Source: Colivivens sp964452915
GTDB taxonomy: Bacteria; Bacteroidota; Bacteroidia; Bacteroidales; Bacteroidaceae
DNA length: 64,000 nucleotides
Reading direction: 5' to 3'
NCBI GenBank assembly: GCA_964452915.1
Contig: CAYVNW010000008.1
Coordinates: forward strand, 1-64,000
In this document: positions 52,200 through 60,539 of the stretch, piece by piece
Layout: every line of letters starts with the position of its first letter
How positions within the stretch are numbered: the first letter of the stretch is position 1
Made by a program: the position numbers and the translations under genes
The notes under the pieces: model-generated
Database searches by the model: none
What the model was told of the DNA's origin: nothing
Seen by the model: only the letters and a program-made list of their open reading frames with translations

Positions 52200-52255
52200 C
52201 AAAGATACAAAGATTAAAAACAATAGCAAAATAAATTGAGTTACATTTAGTCGCA
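52200..52255 (-). promoter_or_regulatory. Promoter with 17-bp double half-site, paralogue B
   Basis: On the minus strand: TGCGACTAAATGTAACT (52239-52255), 8 bp, TTTG (52227-52230), 19 bp, TATCTTTG (52200-52207). Half-site order, 10-bp period and both spacers equal those at 20322-20377, while the spacer sequences differ. That pattern suggests selection on a binding site. Confidence 0.75.
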
Positions 52256-52426
52256 TTCGCATTGTGACAGACTATCAACCGACACATTTTGCACCATATT
52301 CATTAGCATTGTGCAACATATAGAAATTATTTTTTGACGTAGATGATACAAATATGCCCCCTGTATACTGAGCGAGAATGACAGAGGGCAAATCATACTT
52401 TTATTTTTCAGACAAGAGAGCGAGAA

Positions 52427-53593
52427 CTATCGTTTTTTATACATACTATCGTAATACTTCTCGTATTCACCCGATGTTATATTATCCATCCACTCCTGAT
52501 TGTCAAGGTACCAACGGACAGTCTTCTCTATTCCTTCTTCAAATTGTAATGAAGGTTCCCATCCGAGTTCCCGCTGAAGTTTTGTGGAGTCAATGGCATA
52601 TCTGGCATCATGTCCTGGACGATCGGTAACATAAGTGATAAGGTTCAAATCCTCCCCTTCCTTACGACCCAGCAAACGGTCAACAGTACTGATGACAACC
52701 TTTATTATATCAATATTCTTCCATTCATTGAAGCCACCGATGTTATAAGTCTCGGCAATTTTACCATTATGGAATATTACATCAATAGCACGTGCATGAT
52801 CCTCAACATACAACCAGTCGCGAACATTCTCACCCTTACCATATACAGGCAGAGGTTTGCGATGACGGATATTGTTGATAAACAATGGTATCAGTTTTTC
52901 GGGGAACTGATAAGGGCCATAGTTATTTGAACAGTTTGTCACGATTGTAGGCATTCCATAAGTATCGTGAAAGGCCCGTACAAAATGGTCGGAACTAGCT
53001 TTCGATGCAGAATAAGGAGAGTGTGGATTGTATTTTGTCGTCTCATAGAAGAAATCCGTGCCATAAGCAAGATGATGCTTACTGCTTGACGCTGTAGTTG
53101 AAAACGGAGGTTCAATACCCTCAGGATGAGTCATCTTTAATGCTCCATAAACTTCATCAGTAGAGATATGATAGAAGCGACAAGGAATATCCTTTCCATC
53201 TGCATTCTTCATCACGAAAGGAATTGGTTGTTCACCCCAATACAACTTAGCAGCTTGAAGCAAACTCAACGTTCCAAGCACGTTAGTACGTGCAAAAGTA
53301 AATGGATCCTTGATACTGCGGTCGACATGGCTTTCAGCTGCCAAGTGAATAATACCATCTACCTTCTCATCTTGAATCAGTTTATAGAAGCTGTCGAAAT
53401 CACATATATCCATCTTAACAAACTTGTAGTTCGGCTTATCCTCCACATCCTTTAAGTTGGCAAGATTGCCAGCATAAGTCAGTTTGTCAAGATTAATAAT
53501 CTTGTACTCAGGATATTTATTTACGAAAAGTCTGACAACGTGACTGCCTATAAATCCGGCACCACCAGTAATAACAATAGTTCTTTTGTCCAT
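52427..53593 (-). CDS. rfbB: dTDP-glucose 4,6-dehydratase
   Basis: 388 residues. Extended SDR fold: NAD motif TGGAGFIGSHVVRLF near 9, HLAAESHVDRSI, the STDEVYG block carrying the catalytic Thr/Asp/Glu region, and the active-site YSASKASSDHFVRAF. It converts dTDP-glucose to dTDP-4-keto-6-deoxyglucose. It is the last gene of the operon rfbA-rfbD-rfbC-rfbB for dTDP-L-rhamnose, used in surface polysaccharides. It begins 29 bases after rfbC. Confidence 0.97.
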   Translation of the reverse strand: MDKRTIVITGGAGFIGSHVVRLFVNKYPEYKIINLDKLTYAGNLANLKDVEDKPNYKFVKMDICDFDSFYKLIQDEKVDGIIHLAAESHVDRSIKDPFTFARTNVLGTLSLLQAAKLYWGEQPIPFVMKNADGKDIPCRFYHISTDEVYGALKMTHPEGIEPPFSTTASSSKHHLAYGTDFFYETTKYNPHSPYSASKASSDHFVRAFHDTYGMPTIVTNCSNNYGPYQFPEKLIPLFINNIRHRKPLPVYGKGENVRDWLYVEDHARAIDVIFHNGKIAETYNIGGFNEWKNIDIIKVVISTVDRLLGRKEGEDLNLITYVTDRPGHDARYAIDSTKLQRELGWEPSLQFEEGIEKTVRWYLDNQEWMDNITSGEYEKYYDSMYKKR

Positions 53594-53622
53594 AAATGAA
53601 TTTTTTTATCGGATGAATGGAG

Positions 53623-54192
53623 TTAAATTTTGAATGGTGAGTTGAAATCTTTCAAGCACACATGTTTAGTATCTTTTTCGCTCAACAGAGCATGCTCAGT
53701 CGGAATCATCCAATCGATGCCCAATGAATTGTCGAGTATTGAGATGCCACCATCAGCCTCCGGATGATAAAACTCATCACATTTGTATTGGAACACCGCA
53801 GTTTCTGATAATACAGAAAAGCCATGTGCAAAACCCTTAGTAATAAGGAATTGACGATGGTTGTCCTCCGTAAGTTCTACAGCGACATGTTTTCCGTACG
53901 TCGGGCTTCCCTTGCGTATATCAACAGCAACATCGAGAACACGTCCTCTGACACAACGAACTAGTTTACTCTGAGTGAATGGAGGAACTTGGAAATGCAG
54001 TCCACGCATGACACCATAAGTCGACATACTTTCGTTATCCTGTACAAACTGAATTTTATGGCCTAATATAGGCGTTACCTTCTCATCGAATTCCCGTTCT
54101 GAGTAGCTTTCGAAAAAATAGCCACGGGCATCACCGAATACCTTTGGCTCTATAATCAACAAGCCTTCTATATCCGTCTTTATAACATTCAT
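53623..54192 (-). CDS. rfbC: dTDP-4-dehydrorhamnose 3,5-epimerase
   Basis: 189 residues. RmlC pattern: IEPKVFGDARGYFFESYSE, RGLHFQVPPFTQSKLVRC (catalytic His in LHFQ), VLDVAVDIRKGSPTYGKHV, and the Y-containing AVFQYKCDEFYHPEADGGI. It epimerises C3 and C5 of the keto sugar. It lies 13 bases downstream of rfbD in the rhamnose operon. Confidence 0.97.
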   Translation of the reverse strand: MNVIKTDIEGLLIIEPKVFGDARGYFFESYSEREFDEKVTPILGHKIQFVQDNESMSTYGVMRGLHFQVPPFTQSKLVRCVRGRVLDVAVDIRKGSPTYGKHVAVELTEDNHRQFLITKGFAHGFSVLSETAVFQYKCDEFYHPEADGGISILDNSLGIDWMIPTEHALLSEKDTKHVCLKDFNSPFKI

Positions 54193-54205
54193 ATATCAAT
54201 CTTTT

Positions 54206-55123
54206 TTATTTCATTTTGCCGAGGTTGCGCAGGCAAACCTTCAGAGAATCGGTCCAATAAGGAATTCTAATTCCAAAAATATTCTTTATCTTAGTCTTGT
54301 CAAGTACAGAATACGACGGGCGAGTGACAGGAGAAGGGAATTCATCAGAATGGCATGGTTGTATGTTACAGTTGGTGTTTCCACTATATTCAGCGATCAT
54401 TTTAGTGAAATCAAACCAGCTGCATACACCTTCATTGCTGTAATGATATATACCTGTCTTGGCGTATGCACCTTTATCCTTTTGTGCTGTAACCTTATAG
54501 TCATCTATCACTGTTGCAATCACATTAGCCAAATCAAACGCATATGTGGGAGTACCGGCCTGATCGAACACAACCTTCAATTGGGGCTTGGTGGCAGTAA
54601 GACCAAGCATGGTCTTACAAAAGTTCTTGCCGAATTCCGAATAGAGCCATGCAGTACGAATAATTACATAACTGCATCCAGAAGCAATGATTTTTTGTTC
54701 GCCATGCAATTTCGTCAGTCCGTACACTCCGGTAGGTGTCCCTTTTTGCTCTTCTCTACAAGGCACGTTATAAGGTTCTTTACCGAAGACATAGTCAGTA
54801 CTGATTTGTATTAACAAGCCACTGACATCTTTCATTGCCTTAGCCAGATTAGCAGGTGCATCTGCATTGAGCTTTTCTGCCAATTCTCCGGCAGACTCAG
54901 CAGCATCGACATTTGTATATGCAGCGCAATTGACAATAACTTGAATGTTATTATCAGCCACCATTTTTTTGATTGCATCAAGGTCTGTTATATCAAGATA
55001 TGTAGTTTCAACACCTTCAATATTGTTCACATCAGTGAAGACATAATTGTCCGACTTTCCTTTTGCAACAATGCGCATCTCATTGCCCAACTGTCCGTTA
55101 GCTCCTGTTATAAGTATATTCAT
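54206..55123 (-). CDS. rfbD: dTDP-4-dehydrorhamnose reductase
   Basis: 305 residues from ATG 55123 (MNILITGANGQLGNEM), the usual family start; an ATG 7 codons upstream (55144) is also possible. SDR features: ITGANGQLG nucleotide motif, VNCAAYTNVDAAE, STDYVFG and YGLTKLHGE with the catalytic Tyr-Lys. It makes the last step to dTDP-L-rhamnose. It is the second gene of the operon, 37 bases after rfbA (16 if the upstream ATG is used). Confidence 0.95.
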   Translation of the reverse strand: MNILITGANGQLGNEMRIVAKGKSDNYVFTDVNNIEGVETTYLDITDLDAIKKMVADNNIQVIVNCAAYTNVDAAESAGELAEKLNADAPANLAKAMKDVSGLLIQISTDYVFGKEPYNVPCREEQKGTPTGVYGLTKLHGEQKIIASGCSYVIIRTAWLYSEFGKNFCKTMLGLTATKPQLKVVFDQAGTPTYAFDLANVIATVIDDYKVTAQKDKGAYAKTGIYHYSNEGVCSWFDFTKMIAEYSGNTNCNIQPCHSDEFPSPVTRPSYSVLDKTKIKNIFGIRIPYWTDSLKVCLRNLGKMK

Positions 55124-55160
55124 TCCCTTTATATTTTTATCCATTCACTTTTGGTCTATA

Positions 55161-56066
55161 CTAATCAAGATTTTCTTGACCAGTCTCTTTCACTTCATCG
55201 ATAACCTTCAGCAGGTACTGTCCGTACTGGTTCTTAAGCATAGGCCTTGCCAGTTCACGCATACGCTGCTCACTGATCCATCCTTTACGATAGGCAATGC
55301 CTTCCAAGCATGCCACTTTCAGTCCCTGTCGTTTTTCGAGGACTTCGATATAAGTCGATGCTTCTGCAAGCGAATCGTGCGTACCGGTATCGAGCCATGC
55401 GAAACCCCGTCCAAACGTAGCGACCTTCAGTTCTCCATCTTCCAGAAACTTCTGGTTTACTGAAGTTATTTCATACTCACCACGAGCAGAAGGTTTCACA
55501 TTTCTTGCAACCTCAACCACCTTGTTAGGATAGAAATAAAGTCCAACAACAGCATAGTTACTTTTAGGGTGTTCCGGTTTCTCCTCGATTGACAGACAAT
55601 TGCCCTGCTTATCGAATTCTGCCACACCATAACGTTCAGGATCACTTACCCAGTAACCAAATACTGTAGCCTTCTTATCTTTCTCTGCTGCATCCACGGC
55701 CTCCTTTAGAAGTTTAGTCAGTCCCGGTCCCTGGAAAATATTGTCACCGAGTACAAGACACACGCTGTCATTACCAATGAAATCGGCACCTATAGTAAAC
55801 GCCTGCGCCAATCCGTCGGGAGATGGCTGTTCAGCATAAGTAAAATGTACGCCATAATCACTGCCATCGCCCAACAGCCGTTTAAAGTCAGGCAAATCGA
55901 ACGGTGTTGAAATAATCAATATATCACGTATGCCCGCTAACATAAGTACGCTAATAGGATAATAAACCATCGGCTTATCATATATTGGCATGAGTTGCTT
56001 ACTGATTGCCTTAGTAATTGGATAGAGCCTGGTGCCACTGCCACCGGCAAGAACGATTCCTTTCAT
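55161..56066 (-). CDS. rfbA: Glucose-1-phosphate thymidylyltransferase
   Basis: 301 residues. Nucleotidyltransferase signature GGSGTRLYPITKAISKQLMP followed by IYDKPMVYYP at the N-terminus, VLGDNIFQGPG with the metal Asp near 111, and YGVAEFDKQGN and EEKPEHPKSNYAVVGLYFY in the sugar-binding half. It makes dTDP-glucose from dTTP and glucose-1-phosphate, the committed step. It is the first gene of the rhamnose operon, behind an ideal promoter. Confidence 0.97.
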   Translation of the reverse strand: MKGIVLAGGSGTRLYPITKAISKQLMPIYDKPMVYYPISVLMLAGIRDILIISTPFDLPDFKRLLGDGSDYGVHFTYAEQPSPDGLAQAFTIGADFIGNDSVCLVLGDNIFQGPGLTKLLKEAVDAAEKDKKATVFGYWVSDPERYGVAEFDKQGNCLSIEEKPEHPKSNYAVVGLYFYPNKVVEVARNVKPSARGEYEITSVNQKFLEDGELKVATFGRGFAWLDTGTHDSLAEASTYIEVLEKRQGLKVACLEGIAYRKGWISEQRMRELARPMLKNQYGQYLLKVIDEVKETGQENLD

Positions 56067-56109
56067 TATATATTTATTTTATTGTTATCACACGCATTGC
56101 ATATTTTTG

Positions 56110-56140
56110 CAAAGATACTCCTTATTTATTTATCAGCAAA
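56110..56140 (-). promoter_or_regulatory. Promoter of the rfbADCB operon
   Basis: On the minus strand TTTG (56137-56140), 19 bp, TATCTTTG (56110-56117), 43 bases before rfbA. Confidence 0.8.
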
Positions 56141-56444
56141 ACAAATTTGATAAAAACTGACTGACAAGTCACAACAAAAGGAGCGAAAAAAGCATAAACT
56201 CTCATCTTGCGACAATACGGCCACAACTCCACACAAGATCAACTCCCCTTTTCAAGAAAACATATTACATGTCATACTATATCATGACGAAAATCAATAT
56301 TCGAACGCATTTATGGCAAGTGACAACAATGTCTTAAACATAAGGAAAAGTCCTTTGAGCACATAAAAAAGCATTATTTTTATATCATTTTTCCACGAAG
56401 AGTGTTCAATAACAGATTTTGGACTAAAAAAACTCTCCTAAACT

Positions 56445-56475
56445 CTTGCAGATATAAAAAAAGTCCCTACCTTTG
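56445..56475 (+). promoter_or_regulatory. Promoter of the predicted small RNA
   Basis: CTTG (56445-56448), exactly 19 bp, TACCTTTG (56468-56475) followed by CA. Confidence 0.6.
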
Positions 56476-56481
56476 CAACGT

Positions 56482-56552
56482 GTTTTTCATGGTATTAGAT
56501 TTATTTTAAGGTTAGTATGAGATTGCTTATCGTGAGATAGGCAATCTTTTTT
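56482..56552 (+). ncRNA. Predicted small RNA or orphan leader, about 70-75 nt
   Basis: A transcript would begin about 7 bases after the -7 box (near 56482) and end at the T-run of a strong hairpin (56520-56552). The body, GTGTTTTTCATGGTATTAG and the AT-rich part after it, contains no reading frame of use. pyrF lies 340 bases downstream with its own promoter, so this unit appears independent. I recall similar leader-like sequences with the same GTGTTTTTCAT...GTATTAGATTT wording in other Bacteroidales, which is a memory and not a search result. Confidence 0.55.
56520..56552 (+). terminator. Rho-independent terminator of the predicted small RNA
   Basis: A 12-bp stem AGATTGCTTATC / GATAGGCAATCT (one G-T pair) with a GTGA loop, followed by a run of six T. 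Confidence 0.9.
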
Positions 56553-56838
56553 GTTATAATGCAGACATTCACCATGACACTCTCCCGTAATTAGTGTACA
56601 CATAATAAGAGTCTGTATCAGACAGTAACACTACACGGTTTTTGGACGTGGTGGTCTATCAATATCCTGTTCCAAAATGAGACGTATGACGAGACAGGAT
56701 ACCTCCAAGTCACAACTTAGTGCACTGCCATGAAACAGTGCATTGGAGATCCGTTCGCTTCGCTCGAGATTACGGAAATAACAAGTTGCACTCTATATTC
56801 ATCGTATAGGCTGTACTTCAACAGTAAAAATCAACAAG

Positions 56839-56884
56839 TTTATTTTGTATTGTCCTCGGTTTGCACTATATTTGCAAAAGAAAA
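56839..56884 (+). promoter_or_regulatory. Promoter of pyrF, second copy of the repeated promoter module
   Basis: TTTG (56844-56847), 19 bp, TATATTTG (56867-56874). The block matches 6452-6487 almost base for base, including the spacer, which is not needed for sigma recognition. Confidence 0.75.
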
Positions 56885-56894
56885 TAATATAAAG

Positions 56895-57716
56895 ATGAAC
56901 AGACAAGAGTTAATAAGTCAGATCAAGCAAAAACGCACATTCTTGTGTGTTGGACTTGACACCGACATCACCAAGATTCCGCAGCATCTTCATAATGCGG
57001 AAGATCCTGTATTTGAATTCAACAAAGCAATAATAGATGCCACTGCACCCTATTGCGTAGCATATAAACCTAACATCGCTTTTTATGAGTGTGGAGGCAT
57101 ACACGGATGGACAAGCCTGAAAAAAACAGTGCAGTACTTAAAGTCATACTATCCAAATCACTTTGTCATAGCGGACGCCAAGCGTGGAGACATCGGTAAC
57201 ACTTCTAAAATGTACGCAAGATGTTTCTTTGAGGAAATGAATGCAGATGCTCTGACAGTGGCACCGTATATGGGTGAAGACAGTGTGACACCTTTCCTTG
57301 AATACGAGGGCAAGTGGGTAATTCTGCTTGCACTGACAAGCAACAAAGGCAGTCACGACTTTCAGTTTACCGAACTTCAAGAAGGCGGTCGACTTTTTGA
57401 AAAAGTAATAAAGACAAGTCAAACATGGGCAGACACAGACAAAATGATGTATGTTGTAGGTGCTACACAAGGCAAAATGTTCGAGGACATACGCAAGATT
57501 GTCCCTAATCATTTTTTGCTTGTTCCCGGCATAGGAGCTCAGGGAGGCAGTCTGGAAGAAGTGTGCAAATATGGAATGACAAAAGACTGCGGTCTCATAG
57601 TTAACTCCTCACGCGCCATTATATATGCCGACTCAACTATACATTTCGCACAGGTGGCAGGCGAGCGCGCGAAGGAAGTCAGCGAACAAATGGCATGCTT
57701 CCTTAAAAACATTTGA
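56895..57716 (+). CDS. pyrF: Orotidine-5'-phosphate decarboxylase (type 2)
   Basis: 273 residues from ATG 56895; the open frame extends far upstream through the promoter but without family character. Early FLCVGLDTDITKIP, active-site block DAKRGDIGNT (94-103) and C-terminal VPGIGAQGG then NSSRAIIYA fit the longer type 2 OMP decarboxylases. It makes UMP, the last step of pyrimidine synthesis. uvrA begins 13 bases downstream. Confidence 0.96.
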   Translation: MNRQELISQIKQKRTFLCVGLDTDITKIPQHLHNAEDPVFEFNKAIIDATAPYCVAYKPNIAFYECGGIHGWTSLKKTVQYLKSYYPNHFVIADAKRGDIGNTSKMYARCFFEEMNADALTVAPYMGEDSVTPFLEYEGKWVILLALTSNKGSHDFQFTELQEGGRLFEKVIKTSQTWADTDKMMYVVGATQGKMFEDIRKIVPNHFLLVPGIGAQGGSLEEVCKYGMTKDCGLIVNSSRAIIYADSTIHFAQVAGERAKEVSEQMACFLKNI

Positions 57717-57729
57717 TCTTACCAACAAG

Positions 57730-60537
57730 ATGGATGACTGTATAAGAATAAAAGGAGCAAGGGTAAATAACCTAAAGAATATCGACGTAGAGATACCCAG
57801 AAACAAACTTGTGGTGATTACGGGTGTGAGCGGATCAGGCAAGTCATCGCTCGCATTCGACACACTTTACGCAGAGGGGCAGCGCCGCTACGTGGAGAGC
57901 CTTAGCACATACGCCCGCCAATTCATGGGCAGAATGAACAAACCGGAATGCGACTTCATTGAAGGCATACCACCGGCAATTGCCATAGAACAAAAAGTTA
58001 TCAGTCGTAACCCACGAAGCACTGTCGGCACATCAACAGAAATATATGACTACCTGAGGATGCTCTATGCACGCGCCGGACACACATTCTCTCCTATAAG
58101 CGGGCAAGAAGTAAAGAAACACACGCCAGAGGATGTAGTGAATTGCATGAAGTCCTACAAAGAAGGAACTAGATTTATGGTGCTATGCCCACTTATCTGC
58201 AGAAATGGCCGTACAGAATCAGAACAACTCGAAGCATACCGGAAACAAGGACTGTCGTTGACCGACGTAATTGACGGGAAGACATACATTATTATAGCCC
58301 GAATGACAGTGCACAACGACAAGAACAACATAAGCCACCTGATCGACTCATGCGAGACTGCTATATACGAAGGTGAGGGACAATGCGTGTTGAAGTTTAT
58401 CAAAAGCGCACAAGACAATAATAGTATAACAAACATTACAAATTATACTATCCACACATTCTCACTAGCGTTTGAAGCAGACGGAATGAAGTTTACCGAA
58501 CCAACAGAGCACCTCTTTTCCTTCAACTCACCCGTTGGTGCATGTCCAGAATGTGAGGGATTTGGGAAAATCATAGGTATAGATGAACAGCTGGTCGTAC
58601 CGAATCAGGAATTGAGCGTGTACAACGATGCCATATTCTGTTGGCGCGGAGAAAAGATGAGTGCATGGAAAAAAGAATTCTGCCGACAAGCCCCGACGCA
58701 CGACTTTCCGATTTTCGAACCATACTATAAACTCACACAAGAACAGAAAGACTACCTGTGGCATGGTGACGTAGACAATCAAGGACATCGTATAGACAAA
58801 CGTCAAGTATGCATAGATTCATTCTTCGACATGCTTAGGGAGAACCAATATAAAATTCAGTACCGCGTAATGCTGGCACGCTATCGTGGAAAGACGACAT
58901 GCCCGTTATGTCATGGAACAAGACTGCGAAAAGAGGCAAATTACGTAAAAATAGGAGGGAAAAGCATTATAGAACTTGTAGAGATGCCTATCAGCGATCT
59001 TTACGACTTTTTTCAGCATTTGGAACTATCCGAACATGATGCGACAATAGCCAAGCGACTGCTTATTGAGATAAACAGCCGTTTGCAATTCTTACTGGAT
59101 GTCGGGCTCTCCTATCTTACACTAAACAGACTCAGTAACACACTGTCGGGTGGAGAAAGCCAGCGCATCAATCTTGCCACAAGTCTTGGCAGCAGCCTGG
59201 TGGGCAGTTTGTATATCCTCGATGAGCCAAGTATTGGATTGCATAGCAGAGATACACAACGCCTAATAAAAGTACTGAAAGAACTGCGCGACTTAGGCAA
59301 TACTGTTGTGGTGGTGGAGCACGACGAAGAAATAATACGCGCTGCCGACTACATAATTGACATTGGTCCAGACGCCGGACGGTTGGGAGGAGAAGTGGTA
59401 TGGCAAGGAAGCCCTGACATAAATGAAAAGCTGAAAGCGGAGAATATGGGAAAAAGCTTGGGCAGTCACACACTCGACTTCCTCACACATAAAGAAATAA
59501 TACAAGTTCCACAAAGTCGCAGACCATGGAACAACTCTATCATTATACGCTGTGCAAGAGAGAATAACCTCAAGGGCATAGACGTAAAGATTCCACTAAA
59601 TGTAATGGCAGTTGTCACAGGAGTAAGCGGAAGCGGTAAGTCTACGTTAGTGAATGATATATTCTACCGTGCCATGATGCGGCACCTCGACAGAGTATGT
59701 GACCGTCCGGGACAATTCCTCGGGCTTGAAGGCGACACAGACAAAATTGAAGCCGTGGAGTTTGTTGACCAGAATCCTATTGGCACCTCTACACGCAGCA
59801 ACCCCGTCACCTATATCGGCGCATATGATGACATACGGCGCTTGATGGCATCACAACAACTCGCAAAGCAAATGGGATATACGCCACAATACTTCTCGTT
59901 CAATGCTGAAGGCGGCAGATGCGAGGAATGCAAAGGAGAAGGCACCGTAACCGTGGAAATGCAATTCATGAATGACTTAGTGCTCGAATGTGAATCGTGC
60001 CATGGTAAGAGATTCAAAAGCGACATACTTGAAGTAAAGTTCCATGGTAAAGACATACATGACATACTCGAGCTCACCGTTAACATGGCAATAGAGTTTT
60101 TCAGCAAATACAAACAACCACAAATAGCGAAGAAACTCAAACCATTGCAAGATGTGGGACTTGGATACATAAAACTCGGGCAGACCTCATCAACTCTTTC
60201 AGGTGGTGAGAATCAACGAGTGAAATTAGCATACTATCTTTCACAAGAAAAGACACGGCCAACGATGTTCATATTCGATGAGCCGACAACAGGATTACAC
60301 TTTCACGACATCAAAAAGCTGCTTGACGCCTTCAACTCACTGATAAGCAGAGGGCACTCGGTATTAATCATCGAACACAACATGGAAATAATCAAGAGTG
60401 CCGACTACGTCATAGACCTTGGACCGGAGGGGGGAGCAGAAGGAGGTTACTTAGTGTGCGCCGGAACACCCGAGGACATAGCGAACTGCAAGGAAAGTTA
60501 TACTGGACAAACATTGAAATCATATTTAAAACAATAA
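57730..60537 (+). CDS. uvrA: Excinuclease ABC subunit A
   Basis: 935 residues from ATG 57730 (MDDCIRIKGARVNNLKNIDV); the longer frame would overlap pyrF. It has two ABC modules: Walker A GVSGSGKSS near 32 and GVSGSGKST near 632, signatures LSGGESQRINLA and LSGGENQRVKLA. Zinc sites CPECEGFG near 270, CPLCHGTR near 395, and CEECKGEGT with CESCHGKR near 731 to 757 are present. It finds bulky DNA lesions and loads UvrB. Normal length. The M64 peptidase gene starts 2 bases after the stop. Confidence 0.98.
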   Translation: MDDCIRIKGARVNNLKNIDVEIPRNKLVVITGVSGSGKSSLAFDTLYAEGQRRYVESLSTYARQFMGRMNKPECDFIEGIPPAIAIEQKVISRNPRSTVGTSTEIYDYLRMLYARAGHTFSPISGQEVKKHTPEDVVNCMKSYKEGTRFMVLCPLICRNGRTESEQLEAYRKQGLSLTDVIDGKTYIIIARMTVHNDKNNISHLIDSCETAIYEGEGQCVLKFIKSAQDNNSITNITNYTIHTFSLAFEADGMKFTEPTEHLFSFNSPVGACPECEGFGKIIGIDEQLVVPNQELSVYNDAIFCWRGEKMSAWKKEFCRQAPTHDFPIFEPYYKLTQEQKDYLWHGDVDNQGHRIDKRQVCIDSFFDMLRENQYKIQYRVMLARYRGKTTCPLCHGTRLRKEANYVKIGGKSIIELVEMPISDLYDFFQHLELSEHDATIAKRLLIEINSRLQFLLDVGLSYLTLNRLSNTLSGGESQRINLATSLGSSLVGSLYILDEPSIGLHSRDTQRLIKVLKELRDLGNTVVVVEHDEEIIRAADYIIDIGPDAGRLGGEVVWQGSPDINEKLKAENMGKSLGSHTLDFLTHKEIIQVPQSRRPWNNSIIIRCARENNLKGIDVKIPLNVMAVVTGVSGSGKSTLVNDIFYRAMMRHLDRVCDRPGQFLGLEGDTDKIEAVEFVDQNPIGTSTRSNPVTYIGAYDDIRRLMASQQLAKQMGYTPQYFSFNAEGGRCEECKGEGTVTVEMQFMNDLVLECESCHGKRFKSDILEVKFHGKDIHDILELTVNMAIEFFSKYKQPQIAKKLKPLQDVGLGYIKLGQTSSTLSGGENQRVKLAYYLSQEKTRPTMFIFDEPTTGLHFHDIKKLLDAFNSLISRGHSVLIIEHNMEIIKSADYVIDLGPEGGAEGGYLVCAGTPEDIANCKESYTGQTLKSYLKQ

Positions 60538-60539
60538 CA

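Larger units (their letters stand above)
56067..56894. other. 828-bp intergenic region between rfbA and pyrF
   Basis: From left to right it holds the rfbA promoter (minus strand), an AT-rich stretch without supported genes (56150-56440), a promoter-to-terminator unit for a likely small RNA (56445-56552), a stretch with short inverted repeats such as ATCCTGT/ACAGGAT (about 56661-56703) and a CGTTCGCTTCGCTCGAG piece near 56752 that looks like a fragment of a dispersed repeat, and the pyrF promoter. No protein gene is supported. Confidence 0.6.

Noticed and set aside
52430..52460. Bases TAATACTTCTCGTATTC at the end of rfbB resemble the AYEKYY-coding part of the two paralogues.
   Set aside because: It encodes EYEKYYDSMYKKR, a normal RmlB C-terminus. 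The likeness is a short chance match of codons for Tyr, Glu and Lys.
56730..56894. Upstream extension of the pyrF frame by 55 codons.
   Set aside because: It runs through the pyrF promoter and the family start MNRQELISQIKQKRTFLCVG fits at 56895.
57625..57729. Upstream extension of uvrA by 35 codons into pyrF.
   Set aside because: The added residues have no UvrA character and overlap the end of pyrF; MDDCIRIKGARVNN is the usual start.
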